64,000 nucleotides of DNA from Plantactinospora soyae (GTDB taxonomy: Bacteria; Actinomycetota; Actinomycetes; Mycobacteriales; Micromonosporaceae). Under the pieces are notes generated by a model, which searched no databases, had not been told where the DNA came from, and worked only from the letters and a program-made list of their open reading frames with translations. Position 1 is the stretch's first letter. Every line of letters begins with the position of its first letter. Shown piece after piece: positions 63,092 to 64,000 of the stretch. The DNA lies in assembly GCF_014874095.1 (NCBI RefSeq), contig NZ_JADBEB010000001.1, positions 7,998,001 through 8,062,000 of the forward strand, read 5' to 3'. The position numbers and the translations under genes are program-made.

Positions 63092-63535
63092 ATGAAGATG
63101 GGGCGGCGCACCATGGTGCTCGTCGTGGTGCTGGGACTACTGGCCGCGGAGGCGTGGCTCGCCCCGCCCGTCGCGGCAGCCGCACCACGGCAGGTGGGTC
63201 CGGCGGTGTCCGAGGCCGGTCGGTTCTCGATGGACGACCGGATCTCGACGATCTCGCTGCGGGCCGTGACCTCCGCCCCGGGCGCGAGCCACGGAGCGGA
63301 GGCCAGCCGGGGCGGTGGTCAGTCGAAGTGCTGGATCATCGGCCACATCTGCTGCCAGGAGGCGCGTGGCTCCCGGCACACCACGATCGGCACGCCCTGC
63401 TCCTCGTTGTCGACCCCGACCCCGTTGTCGAGCCGGCCGGCGAGGGTGCAGGTACCGAAGTGGCGGCCCAGTTCGCCCGCCTCCCCCACGCCGACGCCGA
63501 GCACGACGGTCGCCGACTCCGGTGGTGGTCCGTAG
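63092..63535 (+). pseudogene. Signal-peptide-bearing reading frame running antisense into the next gene
   Basis: ATG 63092 follows AGGAG by 6 bases and encodes MKMGRRTMVLVVVLGLLAAE, a good signal peptide with AAA cleavage, then about 50 plausible residues (GRFSMDDRISTISLRA). From about 63319 the frame is antisense to the GT39 gene and loses meaning. It may be the start of a secreted protein gene truncated when the GT39 gene was joined here. Confidence 0.35.
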
Positions 63536-64000
63536 TAGCCGAGTTCGTTGTGGCCGCTGTAGATCTGCGGCAACCGGTCGGCGCCGAGCCGGGTGAGCGC
63601 CCCGGCCTCGCCGTAGTTGGCGGTGAGCACGATCGTGGCGGCCCGGTCGGCGGCCGGTAGTTCGTCGTACGCCCGGACCACCTGGTCGACGTAGCGGGGC
63701 CAGCCGACCGAGTCGGCCGCGGTGATGTTGATCCCGGGAATTGGCGTGGCGCCGAGTACGCCGACCGGCAGCAGCGGCAGCGCGATCGCCGCACTCACCA
63801 CCGCGTTGACTCCGGCGGCGACCCCGACCAGGGTGAGCCTGGCCCGGCGCCGGCCCCGCCCGATCCAGTCGGCGGTGACCACGCTTCCGGCGGCGAAGAG
63901 TGCGCCGAGCAGTCCGTACGTGTAGTAGGGCTGACCGCCCGAGACCAGCACCAGTACGCAGACCGTCAGGTACGCCACGGCCAGGGCCCGGACCGGCCGC
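63319..64000 (-). CDS. C-terminal part of a GT39/ArnT-like membrane glycosyltransferase
   Basis: The minus frame is open to the window edge and continues upstream, so only the last 227 residues are seen. Four hydrophobic segments (YLTVCVLVLVSGG, YTYGLLGALFAAGS, VNAVVSAAIALPLLPVGVLG) are followed by a soluble C-terminal domain with TIVLTANYGEAGALTRLG and SGHNELGYYGPP, as in PMT/ArnT-family proteins that use lipid-linked sugars. The catalytic N-terminus is outside the window. Confidence 0.8.
   Translation of the reverse strand, partial: RPVRALAVAYLTVCVLVLVSGGQPYYTYGLLGALFAAGSVVTADWIGRGRRRARLTLVGVAAGVNAVVSAAIALPLLPVGVLGATPIPGINITAADSVGWPRYVDQVVRAYDELPAADRAATIVLTANYGEAGALTRLGADRLPQIYSGHNELGYYGPPPESATVVLGVGVGEAGELGRHFGTCTLAGRLDNGVGVDNEEQGVPIVVCREPRASWQQMWPMIQHFD

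Overview
The window is high-GC DNA with the GC-rich third codon positions, frequent GTG starts and 4-base GTGA/ATGA gene overlaps typical of an actinomycete. The gene content (Lsr2, a SigE-family sigma factor, ECF41 factor, GAF-ANTAR regulators, F420-dependent PPOX oxidoreductase, an OleBC fusion) and a palindromic GGAAGGGGCCCTTC repeat that I associate with Micromonospora relatives suggest the family Micromonosporaceae. That placement is inference; no rRNA or tRNA gene was seen. It looks chromosomal and mostly accessory or secondary-metabolic in flavour.

Layout. 1-6 kb: a truncated Gfo/Idh/MocA oxidoreductase, a two-component system (kinase and LuxR-type regulator) and, divergently, an FtsX-type ABC exporter. 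6.1-10.3 kb: a carbohydrate ABC importer operon (lipoprotein, two permeases) with a translationally coupled D-2-hydroxyacid dehydrogenase. 10.5-15.1 kb: two tandem secreted beta-propeller paralogues. 15.3-22.1 kb: a PLP decarboxylase whose tail is encoded by a palindromic repeat, an AraC regulator, a P-loop kinase, PPOX and DinB proteins, and an imine-reductase-like enzyme divergent from a MerR regulator with a classical MerR operator. 22.1-25.4 kb: a tetracycline-type ribosomal protection GTPase and a TmrB-like kinase. 25.4-30 kb: a complete head-to-head olefin operon, oleA-oleBC(fusion)-oleD. 30.1-34.6 kb: an XRE-cupin regulator, a SnoaL-like protein, an ECF41 sigma factor and an MMPL transporter.

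34.9-38.6 kb holds three minus-strand genes of less biased composition (a Tat-exported protein, a small membrane protein and a DUF1906/peptidoglycan-binding-like protein), possibly acquired. 38.8-47.6 kb: LtrA, TMEM175, a large subtilisin-like protease beside a SigE-family sigma factor, Lsr2, and an SGNH hydrolase with a cellulose-binding module. 47.8-55 kb: a catabolic locus with an IclR regulator and amidohydrolase on one side, and a CoA-transferase, citryl-CoA lyase-like enzyme, LigB, LigA and a quinone oxidoreductase on the other. It has paired inverted-repeat operators and an unusual repeat that forms translationally coupled mini-ORFs. 55-60 kb: an overlapping operon of two GT4 glycosyltransferases, an alpha-toroid-like protein and a GH130-type phosphorylase. 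60-64 kb: GAF-ANTAR regulators (one broken), gene remnants, a small conserved protein and a truncated GT39-type membrane protein.

The best candidates for undescribed biology are the LigAB/CoA-transferase/citryl-CoA-lyase pathway with its mini-ORF repeats, and the GT4-GT4-toroid-GH130 operon. The window edges cut the first and last genes. All functions are read from sequence motifs alone; no database search was run.
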